Below, piece after piece: positions 54,415-64,000 of a stretch of 64,000 nucleotides of DNA. Within the stretch, counting starts at the first letter, position 1. The number at the start of each line of letters is the position of its first letter. The DNA lies in contig JAJVDF010000248.1 in assembly GCA_022410635.1 (NCBI GenBank), positions 710,887 through 774,886 of the forward strand, read 5' to 3'. The DNA is from Tretioscincus oriximinensis (taxonomy: Eukaryota; Chordata; Lepidosauria; Squamata; Gymnophthalmidae). A program made the translations under genes and the position numbers. The notes below the pieces were generated by a model that saw only the letters and a list, made by a program, of their open reading frames with translations, did no database searches and was not told the origin of the DNA.

Positions 54415-54660
54415 TTATTTATTATTATTATTATTTTATTTATTTATACATATATCCCGCCCTATACCCGAAGGTCTCAGGGCAGTTGTTGCTTTCTCCA
54501 CAACAGACATCCTGTGAAGTAAGTGTGGCTGAGAGAGTTCTAAAGAACTGTGACTCGCCCAAAGTCACGCAGCTGGCTTTCATGGAGGAGTGGGGAATCG
54601 AACTGGGAGACTACCAGCTAAGAGTCCAACACTCTAACCACTACACCAAACTGCCTCTCG
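54415..54660 (-). mobile_element. tRNA-derived SINE (type A), full-length antisense copy
   Basis: The best antisense copy. Order: (TTA/TTTA)n, TATATCCCGCCCTATACCCG, AAGGTCTCAGGGCAG, CTCCACAACAGACATCCTGT, GACTCGCCCAAAGTCACGCA, GCTGGCTTTCATGG, then B-box antisense GGGAATCGAACTGG at 54593-54606 and A-box antisense CTCTAACCACTACACC near 54632-54647. Compared with the sense copy at 1671 it covers every part of the element. Confidence 0.9.
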
Positions 54661-55835
54661 ATAAAGTGTCTCAATATAATATCTTGTATTCTTTGAATGC
54701 ATCAGTTGGCTGGAATGCAGTACCAGTAATTTTTATTCCTGAGGTTTAGTTGCCTCTCCACCTTCACTGAATATTTAGCATTTTGTTAAGCATCTTTTCT
54801 TTACAAAGCCTTTAAGGAAAAAAGAATGGAAAGGAGGAAGACTGATCTCCCCCCTTCTTAATTCAGATTTATCTTTCAATACTTTAACAAAATAGCCATA
54901 GTATTGGCAGCAAGGACAGTTTCTACCTCTTGTAAGTCTTTGCATGGGCATCAATGTGGATTTGAACGGTAATTAAATAAGTGCTCTTAAAAGAGTAGAA
55001 ATAGGGAAATAAATGAGCAAAATGTGTTTGAACCCCCCCCAAATTGGTTTTTAATTAATCGCGAAAAAGAAGGATGAAAAAAACCATTATTTGTAGTCCC
55101 CTGTTTTGCTTCCCTTTGCCCCCTGCACAGACAAAGTACAAATATTCATCTTTCTTCCTTTTATTGTAGGTTTCAAGTTACTTTTCTGGAAAAGCAGTAA
55201 ATCGGAAGGGAGAGAAGGCATTAAAAATATATCATGCCATGAAATGAAATTATTTTATTTCTAGCTATATGTGACACTTTGAAGGTGAACTCTATTTCAC
55301 TTTCTGATTATTTTCCTCCTCCTCCCTCAACTCTCTTTTAAAAGCTTTGCCGAAGAAGGGACAAAGGAAAAGGATTTATTTGCTTCAGATGTACCAACAG
55401 AAAGGTTTTTTAAAAAAGCCATACAAAATAGATTTGACAGAATTGTTATTGTTCTATGAGAAAAGGCAATGATCTAATCTGTTCTGAGGATGACATATGA
55501 CATCCTGACCAGACAAAAGATGATCAGCACTGATGGTTTCAAAGTAGTCTTACGCAAAATGATAGCTCATTAAAATTAACGAATTTGCTTCTACATCATT
55601 AGTGTAATCTACAATGACAATTTTCAGCAGATATATTTCCTGCCAGTTGTGTCAGTCTGTATATTTATAACTGAAACCTGAATGCTCTAGCTTACAACCC
55701 TGGGGATCAAATAATGCACTCTAAGACTAGAATTAAGCATTGTGAGACATTAATTTACTTCTTTTTAAAATGAGTTTACAGGCTGCAGTTTTAGTGACAA
55801 TATGGAGCAAAGCATTCATAGGTTTAAAAGAAGGA
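54661..55835. other. Unassigned
   Basis: No gene or repeat recognised; a run of eight C bases lies at about 55033-55041. Confidence 0.4.
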
Positions 55836-56035
55836 GATTTTTGTGCCCTGTTTTTCTCAACCAGAAGGAAATCAAAGCGGCTTATATAATCCTTCTGCTC
55901 TTCTCTTCACAAGTGGATGGGCTTCAGAGAGCTCCAAAGAACTTTGAGTTGCCCAAAGTCAACCAGTTGGCTTCCTGGAGGTGTAAAGAATCAAACAGGG
56001 AGACTTCCAGATAAGAGTTTGACAAGCTAATCACA
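55836..56035 (-). mobile_element. Degenerate type A SINE
   Basis: TGTGCCCTGTTTTTCTCAAC, CAAAGCGGCTTATATAATCC, AACTTTGAGTTGCCCAAAGTC, CAGTTGGCTTCCTGGAGG, GAATCAAACAGGGAGACTTCC and AGATAAGAGTTTGACAAGCT keep the antisense order. The tail is closer to the AGCGGCTTA version seen in type B, so it may be an intermediate subfamily. Confidence 0.7.
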
Positions 56036-56211
56036 ACATCAGATTGGCTCTCAACAATAACAGACTGGCTATCTCTGGCCTGACACCCACATTCTATTTC
56101 CTGTATTTTGGAGGCGATTTTGCCTTCTGTCCGTTCCACAAAACCACACATGTCCAGTATTCTGCATGCTCTAACGGTTTTTAAAGCAGAGTAAGTATCC
56201 ACTGCATATCA

Positions 56212-56455
56212 TGCAATTTAGCAGCCTCCATTTAGTAAAGTCCAAAAGAAAAGCTGCCTTAGATTTTCAGTATACAAATTGTAAAACGCTCATTTGCTCT
56301 TGCCTAATAGGAATTGTCTGGGAATTTTATGCAGGCTCTCAAAGAATGCTGGGGCTTGTAGTCAGGCAAGTGCAGGAACAATTTCTGGGGCTTGTGATGT
56401 CACAAGAATTGCCAGGATGTGTTTTGTGCAGAGAGGGAATTGTGAGGAAGATTGA
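56212..56455 (-). repeat. R2 repeat family (unnamed), copy 5
   Basis: Contains CTCATTTGCTCTTGCC, CAAAGAATGCTGGGGCTTGT, AGTCAGGCAAGTGCAGGAAC and GTGATGTCACAAGAATTGCC, in the order of copy 1. The longer downstream part found in copies 3 and 4 is not evident. Confidence 0.65.
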
Positions 56456-57105
56456 AGACAAATGGGGGCATACATGTGAATGTGTTGCCTTGCTTTTTTT
56501 TTTAAGTGATTTAAAAGTTGTAGCAGGGAAGCAGCCTCTTTGGGGAAAAGGTAGCTAAATTTTAATAAAATAAAAAATATAGGACCCTGGAGGAGTGGAA
56601 AGGGCAAAGTTATGTAAGAATGGCACCCTCCCACTAAATGTCAAAAAGATAACACTATGGGAGAGACTTACAATAATTGTTATATTCCTCCTCCCCCTTG
56701 ACATTACATTTATATGGCTGGGAACGCACACTGTATTGTAGTGTGCAATTGAAGGTATAGAACTGGACAGGAGGGATCATGTGTCCAAATAAAAGAACAG
56801 AAAATGTCAGAGGACAAAATGGAAACTGGCAAAAGACACTAAAATTGCCACAGAAAATGCTACTTTGGTAATTCCCCTCACTCTTAATAAACTGGCTGAT
56901 AATGTACTGTAGCTCCCTTCCAAGTTCCAAGGCATCTAAAGATGCAGAAATGTTCAGGCTTGCAGACCTTAAATTTAACAGGAGGAAGATATCTGTACAA
57001 GTATACATTTATAAATTTTTAAATGAGCTTTGGTTCACTTGCTCCCCCTATGATGCACCTGTTAAATACACCTGCTCACTCTCTCCTTCAGCTGAGCTAG
57101 TGATC
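56456..57105. other. Unassigned
   Basis: Opposite-strand frames at 56655-57008 and 56902-57225 have no recognised motif. Confidence 0.4.
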
Positions 57106-57245
57106 TCGTCACCTTCCAGGCACCGTTATTTGTTTTCACTGTCCTATTTCAACTGTTTTTATGTTTTACTGTATTGTGCCCTGAAACCTTTGGGTATAGG
57201 ATGGAATATAAATGAAAGTAAATAAGTAAGTAAATGGATGCATAA
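57106..57245 (+). mobile_element. LINE 3' end (L2/CR1-like tail)
   Basis: TGCCCTGAAACCTTTGGGTA, then TAGGATGGAATATAAATG, followed by AAATAAGTAAGTAAATGG. Same tail as at 20430 and 62455. Confidence 0.65.
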
Positions 57246-58557
57246 ATAAATTGAGATTTGCATGTGCAACCATCCAATCTATATCATGTACATGTGCAAA
57301 GAAAGTCATTTTGTTCCATGTACAAAATGTTTATATTTAAGAAATGGGAAGAACTGAAGCTGGGCTGGAGCAGCTAAGGGTGTTCATGCCCACAGGAGTC
57401 ATATTTAAAGGCACATACTCATAGAAGCCACGTTTAAAGATTAAATTTGGGTTATGAATTTGTGTGCAGCTGCACAGATTGAGAAAGAGCAAGAACACAC
57501 ACACATACACCAAGATAAAACTCTAGGGCTTTTAGTTCCACAGAAAGTGGGAACATAACAGGTTGGCCTTTCCCTCTACTGAGAAGCCAAAAATTTACTG
57601 ATAGAAGTGCATCCAATCACATAAGGCATGGATAAAAGAAGCCATCACTTTCAAGCTATTTTTCACAGGATACAATATTTGGAAGGTCTTCGAAGCTGGT
57701 GCAGAAAGTGGAACAGCTTCCGACCCACTTCTTACAGCTGTATTTTTATTAACAAGAGACGAAAACAATTGTCGGCCTGCCCTCTATTTCCATGCCTCAT
57801 TTAGAAACTGTGATCCATGCTACATTTATAAACTGTGAGTTACATGAAAATTGTATGCTCCACAAAAAAAAGATGCAACTATATAAATATTATATTTTAA
57901 TTATATATTCATTATACAGTATATTCATTTAAGAAGTTAGAAAGTCCATTAAAAGTACCTATAGTAATCAAAATAATTAAAAATTGATTCTAAGAATCAA
58001 ATCAGTTAGCTTATAAGATATTTTTTAAAATTAAAAAGATCAATAAAGCATCCAATAGTTTGACTGTTTAATTATCCAGTATCCTTGAGTCTATCCTAAT
58101 AACCGATTATTGAATCAACTGTGGATTTGTTATAAAATTGCAAAATTATATACAAAATGATCTTCTTTCTCAGACAGCACTGACTTATGAAATATCCATT
58201 AGAATATTCTGACTAAAGTCAATCCAAGATAGCCATACAAGTTTTGGATGTAGAACAGAGGGTACAACAAAATCCCTCACAAACAATAGTCCAAATATGA
58301 AACTGAAAACCTTGCCTTATTTTGGCACATTTGCCTCCAAATCAGGCATCATATACCCTGATTATGGATGCTACTTATGAATTGGCCATTCAGAAAAAAC
58401 TCCTCCCTTGGCTTATATAGTTTACTACCTAAAGAAAGAAATTAATTACTTCACAGATATGAAATCCAAAATTATGAAGAGATTACCATTCTGATGCTTC
58501 AAGATGAGGGAAGACGATGCGGAATAAAAATAGCTCTCATTTCAATTGCAAGAATAA
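57246..58557. other. Unassigned
   Basis: No gene or repeat recognised; short ACAC run near 57495-57510. Confidence 0.4.
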
Positions 58558-58700
58558 CAGATTTCAAAGAAATCACTTTGTGAGGGCTCCAGAAAATCTG
58601 GTAAGGTGATCTTGTAGCAAACTGAATAGGCAGCAAGAGCTTTCACAGACAAATTCTTCAGATGCTGGGAAACAACCACCAGATATAGATATACAGCTAT
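58558..58700 (+). repeat. R1 repeat family, left arm of third inverted pair
   Basis: GATTTCAAAGAAATCAC, GGTGATCTTGTAGCA, GAGCTTTCACAGACA, TTCTTCAGATGCTGGGAAAC and AACCACCAGATATAG. The last two continue beyond the usual arm and are answered at 59785-59825 on the other strand. Confidence 0.7.
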
Positions 58701-58929
58701 TTTATTCCTCAGTTGTAGAGACATTAGGAAGGTCAGGGCACACGTGTTAAGCAGTCCTTCTGTTTCAGCAGTCCTTCCACAAAAAACGCCATTTATCCCA
58801 GAATGAACTATTGCTGGGATAATCAGGCATCATTGCGGAGAACCTCTGAAACTTCGCAGCCAACCTCCATCATCTTGTAGCCACTCCCCTTCCTTTCCCG
58901 TGTGAACATTTTAAGTGCAAGAGACAGGA
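58701..58929. other. Interval inside the third R1 pair
   Basis: CACTCC-rich, no family recognised. GTGTGAACATTTTAAGTGC near the end has no known meaning. Confidence 0.35.
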
Positions 58930-59665
58930 GGGGAGAGATGACAGGACGAAGCGCTACCTCCATGTTTCAGCAGGGAAATCTGCCCAACTTTTCCTAAGCC
59001 CAGGATGTCCTCCGCCTGCTTTCGGGGGACGCTGCCTGGACAGTGGCGCTGCCAAATGGTTGGGCTGATGTGAGGAGGAGGTTGATAGGACATCTGTCAA
59101 TGTTCCCCTTCGTTTTGCCAAGCCAATCCCCAGGCAGCAGCCCACAAAAGCAGGCAGAGGGGTGGTTGGAAGGAGGGCACAACCGAAGCAGTGCGGTGGA
59201 GCCAGCTGCATGTCACGAGAAGCCTTTTCTTAAGCCCAGCCAGCCCTCTGCCTGCTTTTGGGGACTGCTGCCTGGAGATCAGGATGTCTGTCAATGCTGC
59301 TCATCATATTGCCAAGCTGATCTCCAGGCAGCAGCCCCTGAAAGCAGGCAGAGGATAGCCTGGGCTTAGGAAAAGGCTTCTTGTGACATGCAGCTGGCTC
59401 TGCTGCATTGTTTTGGTTTTGCCCTCCTTCCAGTCAGCCCTCCATCTGTTTGGGGGGCTGCTGCATGGAGATTAGCTCAGCAAAACAAAGGGAAACATTG
59501 ACAGACGTCCTGTCAACCTCCCCACCTCCTCCTCCTTGCCTCAGCTGAGCCATTTGACAACGCCGATCTCCAGACAGCAGCCCCTGAAAGCAAGCAGAGG
59601 GCTGGCTGGAAGGAGGGCACAGCCAAAGCAATGCAGCAGAGCCGGCTGTGTATGACGAGAATTCA
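58930..59665. repeat. Six GC-rich modules in alternating orientation
   Basis: A core, GAAAGCAGGCAGAGG preceded by CCAGGCAGCAGCCCC, occurs forward near 59130-59160, 59323-59353 and 59569-59600. It occurs in reverse (CCTCTGCCTGCTTT ... GCTGCCTGGA) near 59009-59040, 59244-59276 and 59438-59468. The orders of orientation are reverse, forward, reverse, forward, reverse, forward. Wider blocks also pair: GACATCTGTCAATGTTCCCC at about 59090 answers GGGAAACATTGACAGACGTC at about 59490. The overlapping frames on both strands follow from this and from the GC content; I call no gene. Confidence 0.88.
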
Positions 59666-59784
59666 AGAATGCGTGTGCACAGACACACCACTGTATATTC
59701 TGGAATATAGCTTTATTCAGATTTTTATCTCATCGTGTGAATGCAGCCTGTATGTAGCATTCAGCTTACTATATTTAGTCTATA

Positions 59785-59910
59785 CCTGTCAGTTGTTTCC
59801 CAGCAACTCTAGAAGTAGACATGTCTCCAAAAACTTATGCCATTTATTCTGTTTCTTGTCAATCTCTCAAGTCTTACAAGATCCCCTTGCTAGTCTGAAG
59901 TTCACTCAAA
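59785..59910 (-). repeat. R1 repeat family, right arm of third inverted pair
   Basis: Read on the minus strand: AGCAAGGGGATCTTGTAAGA, TTTTTGGAGACATGTCTACT, TCTAGAGTTGCTGGGAAAC and AACTGACAGG. It mirrors the left arm at 58558-58700 including the GCTGGGAAACAAC extension. Confidence 0.7.
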
Positions 59911-61906
59911 ACATACCTCCTAAGGTATGTTCATGAACAAGCATGTCTGATCTTTGCTATGTTTATCCAGAAGTTGCCTGCTTCCCATGGAATCAGTTCT
60001 AACTCCAAATCTGACCATAGGAAATTCATAGGTAGAAAATTCTCAAGAGCTTGTTTAGGTTTTTTCCTCAAAAGGAAACTGGATACAGAAATTTTACTGT
60101 AGATAAATGTAGAATTACCGCTAGAAACCAGGACACAATTTTTTCATCGCTAATGGGTGTGGAAAAGAAGAGTGTTCATCATTGCAGTTTATAATTCCTA
60201 CCACATCCAGTAGGGAGGGAAGGACTTTTCCATATCCATTAAATTTGCAAAACTCCCATTCCAGTAAAAATGATATAATGTCGTTTTATGTGTGTGTGTG
60301 CGTGTTTTTTCTTGTGAGAAATAAAATTTCATATCAATCAAATGTTAGTAGAGATGTGATTAAATCAAAATCAAATCTGAGAATGCAAGAAGGCTGTATG
60401 TAGATGGGGTGGGGAGCTGTGTTGGCCATGTGCTTTTCCAGCAAAGGACTGATGAAAAGGATGATCGTTTTAAATAAAGGTTGAGATATATTTCTGCAGA
60501 GAAAATTACTGGAGGCACTGATTGCTAGAACATGTTTTATCTATATTAGTTGTTTCTGCATATAAATAAATTTATATTAGCTTCAGGGGGTGGAACCTTA
60601 AGCATAATTACCATTTACCATTACTCTACCNTAAGCCTTTTCAGCTAATGAAAATAATAGCTTTTGTCCACTTGTCAGAAGTGTGCAGGAGATTTAATGA
60701 GGACTGTTAAAATTAAAATTATAGAGAAAATAAGGATAGGGAGCCACAAAAACATTATGTTTCTGTGTTACTAGGAGCAGTATGGTAATTGGCAAAGAGA
60801 AAGTACTCATGCAGCATACAAAATTATAGAATTAAATAAACTCGAGACTATGATTTTTGTATGCTGTTGTTCTTGGCATCAGGTCTCAAGAAATTTCTCT
60901 GGATTTTTACAGAATTTATTCAACTTTCTTGAAGTGACCTAAGAAAAATGGAAGCAAGAGAAGGAAAGAAACAAAGAAGGAAGGAAGGCATCCCTCTTAA
61001 AGAGCATAAAAGCATTCTGTGCAAAACAAGTTTCGAAGCATAAATCTTTCCATTAGAGCACTGAATAGGGATCAGGGAAGAAAGTATTTATTGTGTTTCA
61101 TTGATATATATACTCTTTTGTCATGGTGATCCCTGAATATCTTGTGGAATGTCTCCTCTTTCCATAGAATCTACTGGCTCTGTGATTGGATTTTGAGACC
61201 CTTCTAAGCCAACTTATCTTTTCTTTTTTTTACATCCTTTATCACCTACATTTTCATTTCATGCCATGATTCTATTTTAAAACTTTGCATCTTATTTAGC
61301 TTTAATTTAATATTCTTTAACAGGTATAATTTTGTGTTAGCACCATGATAATATCCTAAAGTTTTTTTAAAAAAATTAATTAGCTCCAGTTTTATCTTGT
61401 TTGTAATCACTACTTCCTATAATGTGCTTAGCCTGTATAATAGTTATTTTAATGCCTTTTAAGCTTTACCATATATAAATTTAGCTTTTCTATTTTTATT
61501 TTATGTTTTGTTATCTATTTAAGAATTTATATCCTGACCTTTCTCTTGAAGGTCTCAGAATAAGGCACAACAATAAAAGTATAAAATACTGGAATATAGA
61601 ATAACTCTATTACATCAATGTAAGAAAACTAGATATCAAAAAGAAAAAAGAACAAAACAAATTTTGATAGACACTTTTAATGCAACTTTTAGATATGAGT
61701 CTGGAGCCATTCTCACAATGATTTGATTTAACATGCTTGTACATGATGCAGGAGAAAGGATATACCTTATTCATCTGTTGGAGTACACTAATTTTTGGAA
61801 TAATATTTTCATTATGATTTTATTTTTCTTATGTTTTAGTCCTTCTTTATATTTAGTTCTTGTATTTTAAAATAGAACTAGAGCCCTCCTCCATGCTCAC
61901 CAGAAG
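59911..61906. other. Unassigned
   Basis: About 2 kb with short GT-rich (60288-60304) and GGAA-rich (60955-60990) runs, one ambiguous base near 60631, and no gene. Confidence 0.4.
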
Positions 61907-62160
61907 GGTAGAGTTGCCATAATCCAAGTGTTTGCAAATCCAGGACACAACATACATTCTTGCTCCAATTATATCCAAACTAAACTCCAACCATGCTGCA
62001 ACCATACTCCTATCAAGCCACAACCCAATCACATACCTCAACACCAAACTTGCTCCAACCCAACCACAACAGAACAAAAATCACAGATTTTGCCTTTGAG
62101 GCCTAGGCAATACTCTAAAATCATGGATTTTCCATGAAACCCATGGCATATAGCAACCTA
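61907..62160. mobile_element. Older copy of the hAT-type family
   Basis: Starts AGGGTAGAGTTGCCATAATC, with CAAATCCAGGACAC soon after, and ends ATGGCATATAGCAACCTA. The element at 41533 has TAGGGTTGCCATAT, then AAACCGGGACG, and ends ACATATGGCAACCCTA. Length is about 250 bp, so it lacks the large internal palindrome. Frames on either strand are fortuitous. Confidence 0.55.
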
Positions 62161-62275
62161 AAAAAACTGTCCCCTCCTTTCCTATGTTTGGATATTGTTG
62201 TTTTAATATGTTAATTGGTTTTTTATTGTTAACCACCCAGAGACTTTCAGGTATGGGATGGTATAGACATAGCTT
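62161..62275 (+). mobile_element. LINE 3' end (L2/CR1-like)
   Basis: TTGTTGTTTTAATATGTTAA, TTTTTTATTGTTAACCACCC, AGAGACTTTCAGGTATGGG. Same order as 62455 and the fragment at 32785. Confidence 0.65.
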
Positions 62276-62454
62276 GAGGATATTGGAGAAGAAAAGCAAG
62301 CGTGACTTGACCTAATGCAAAGTGAATATAATTTTATGCATAGTCAAATCAAATCAAAATTATTACTACGGTCAATAACCAGCAATACAAAATAACGTTT
62401 CATTTCAGTGCATAAAGTACATAGTAGGTATATTATTATAGTTGGGTATTAACT
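62276..62454 (-). other. Possible LINE terminus, antisense
   Basis: CAAATCAAATCAAAATTATT, then ACTACGGTCAATAACCAG at 62346-62383 resembles the end of a LINE in reverse, with (ATCAA)n. The support is weak. Confidence 0.35.
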
Positions 62455-62580
62455 ATTCTTGGACCTCCAGGTGAAGAATGGCTGTTTTTAACATGTTAAT
62501 TGTGATTTGTATTGTTAACTGCCCTGAGACCTTTGGGAATAGGGTGGTATAAAAATGTAAATAAATAAATAAAAATAAGT
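62455..62580 (+). mobile_element. LINE 3' end with (AAAT)n tail
   Basis: TGGCTGTTTTTAACATGTTA, GTATTGTTAACTGCCCTGAG, ACCTTTGGGAATAGGGTGGT, then ATAAAAATG and (AAAT)n. The best-kept copy of the LINE tail that the SINEs also carry. Confidence 0.7.
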
Positions 62581-63349
62581 GTCCCTATGCCTCCATTAGT
62601 CATCAGACAAAGGGATAGAGAGAGCGGAGTGAAAATTGTGTACAAAAATGTTCTAAAGATAGCAGTTACCTTCACCTTTCCTGTTCAGTAGTTGTGTTGT
62701 CACATTGTCATGATGATTCCACTGTTCCTGATCTCTACAAAGCTTAAATGATATAAAATGAATTTTGCCCAAGGAAACGTACAGCTAGCTTTCATAGGAA
62801 AAGAGAAATGTTGTATGAAGGGGTTAAAGGCTCACATAATACCTTACCTTCAGCACACACACCTTGGGAACTCTCCCAGCTGGCTACTGAGAAGAGGGGC
62901 ACTCCTTTTTCTCTCTGCAAAACTGAGTGTCTCCACCCACAAATAATCTTCTTTCTTGGTTCCAGTGAGGCCAGCAGCTCCAAGATGGGTTTTTTAAAAA
63001 ATAAAACAACATAAAATTCATAAAATATTAAACTTAATTGTTGGATCTAGATTAGATTCCAAACACCTGGCTGAATAATTGTGGCTCCTTAATGAAAAGT
63101 AACTCTGTAGGGCAACAGTTGCAATTCAGATTTAATGGCAATGGACAGATATTAACCTTTTATCCAAAAAGTAAATTTATCTTTTCAACCTGCTCTTTCG
63201 ATAGCCAGGATCTAGATGTCCAATGTAATAGAGTATTTGAATAGTTGCTAAAGGTTTCTCCTAAACTGAGCTGTAGCATTTCATATCTGTTCTATTTTAT
63301 AGATGCTGAAAGAAAATTAATGAGCTGCTTATTCAGTACTGCATAGTTC
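62581..63349. other. Unassigned; SINE-like words at 62765-62800
   Basis: TTGCCCAAGGAAACGTACAG, CTAGCTTTCATAGG resembles the antisense body of the type A SINE but nothing else of it remains. Overlapping frames on both strands at 62758-63014 lack motifs. Confidence 0.35.
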
Positions 63350-63560
63350 CAGCTAACAGAATGCAGACAGCTATTTAACCAATACTTGGGTAGCCAGCCA
63401 GCAAGGGTGGCATTAAAGATTTTGGAGAAAGTTAAATAAGTACATCTATCACTTTGCCATGTATAGTAAAATAAACCATCAATCAAAGGATAAAAAGGCA
63501 ACACTTTTTAGCTTCTCTTTTCAGGTACTACTGAAATCTGTTACAAGAATCAATAAAATG
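63350..63560 (+). repeat. Unclassified repeat (R3 family), second copy
   Basis: TTTGCCATG at about 63453, then AAAGGCAACA and TTTTTAGCTTCTCTTTTCAG, parallel to 23325-23385. The family is unnamed and may be a LINE 3' region. Confidence 0.4.
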
Positions 63561-64000
63561 GAGTAGAAATATTATTATTTTTCCTTCCCGTTTTCTTATT
63601 ATTATGAAATGGTACACTGAGGGAAGTAGCAAGGTGGAGATTGAAAGCAAAACATATGTGGTTAAGTGACAGGAGATTTTCAGATAATGAATGAAACTTT
63701 ATAATTCTTTGAAAAAATATAGCAGAAAGTCCTTACTTGTTTTTGTAGCACTATTCTTTTGTAGCACTATTTCTACATATACCACTAAAAAGGATTTTTG
63801 TCATCATCATTGGCTGTCCACAGGGACAAAAGAATCACCTTTCCTCCCTATGAATGCCCCCATCGCCTATAAAACTCTGCCATGGATCCTAGATTGTAAC
63901 TGGTGGATCCATATCCCTTCTATTTTGGCTCCCAGCTGCCCAGGGAAATTTGTCCTTTAAAGTAACCAGGTTTGAAGGCTGCAGGTGGCAGTTTACTCAC
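63561..64000. other. Unassigned to window end
   Basis: A small direct duplication, TTTTGTAGCACTATT, lies at 63741-63773. The frame at 63691-63960 has no family motif and I do not call it. Confidence 0.4.

Noticed and set aside
58911..59691. Cluster of frames on both strands that might suggest a gene
   Set aside because: They follow from alternating inverted GC-rich modules; the similar peptides on both strands reflect the palindromes.
1..64000. A coordinated novel gene system (defence island, biosynthetic cluster or similar)
   Set aside because: No host genes, operons or co-oriented novel frames are present; the content is explained by eukaryotic interspersed repeats and unassigned non-coding DNA.

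Overview
This is vertebrate nuclear DNA, almost certainly from a sauropsid and most likely a squamate reptile. The window is AT-rich and carries CR1 and L1 non-LTR retrotransposons side by side, tRNA-derived SINEs ending in an L2/CR1-like tail followed by (AAAT)n, one SINE type whose middle resembles the lizard Sauria SINE as I remember it, and a hAT-type DNA transposon. The species cannot be fixed from the sequence. I found no host protein-coding exon, rRNA, genuine tRNA, CRISPR array or bacterial-style operon. The window reads as intergenic or deep intronic DNA, and every recognisable coding stretch belongs to a decayed mobile element.

Layout. 1-890: antisense 5' part of a CR1 (ORF1-like region and endonuclease) running off the left edge. 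891-6050: a SINE at 1671, a member of a five-copy unnamed repeat (here called R2), a foldback MITE at 4322, otherwise unassigned. 6055-11715: a long, decayed sense L1 with ORF1 and ORF2 remnants, interrupted in its reverse transcriptase by a 546-bp 5'-truncated L1 with a 19-bp target duplication. 11.8-20.4 kb: hairpin repeats, a long GAA purine tract with an assembly gap, a 34-bp-stem hairpin at 16.0 kb and a 43-bp triplicate. 20.9-25.8 kb: two inverted pairs of another unnamed repeat (R1), the second enclosing a CR1 3' end. 28.0-29.3 kb: L1 pieces around an R2 copy. 29.5-30.3 kb: an unexplained GC-rich block. 30.3-40.5 kb: mostly unassigned, with short LINE ends, a poly(A)-only insertion and a LINE fragment fused to a (TA)n tract. 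40.57-42.32 kb: an antisense CR1 with RT motifs, split by a 606-bp hAT-type element with a perfect 8-bp target duplication. 43.5-44.2 kb: a young 5'-truncated L1. 51.36-52.58 kb: an antisense L1 3' half. 54.4-56.5 kb: SINEs and an R2 copy. 58.56-59.91 kb: a third R1 inverted pair enclosing six GC-rich modules in strictly alternating orientation. 61.9-62.6 kb: an older hAT-family copy and LINE tails.

The elements do not work together as a system; they record successive insertions. The nesting gives relative ages: the old L1 predates the L1 inside it, and the CR1 at 41 kb predates the hAT inside it. The items most worth follow-up are the R1 inverted pairs (one bounded by 12-bp direct repeats), the alternating GC-rich modules, the hAT element with its large internal palindrome, the near-perfect hairpin at 16.0 kb and the poly(A)-only insertion at 32.85 kb. 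All family names rest on motifs read by eye and on memory of the families; no database search was run.
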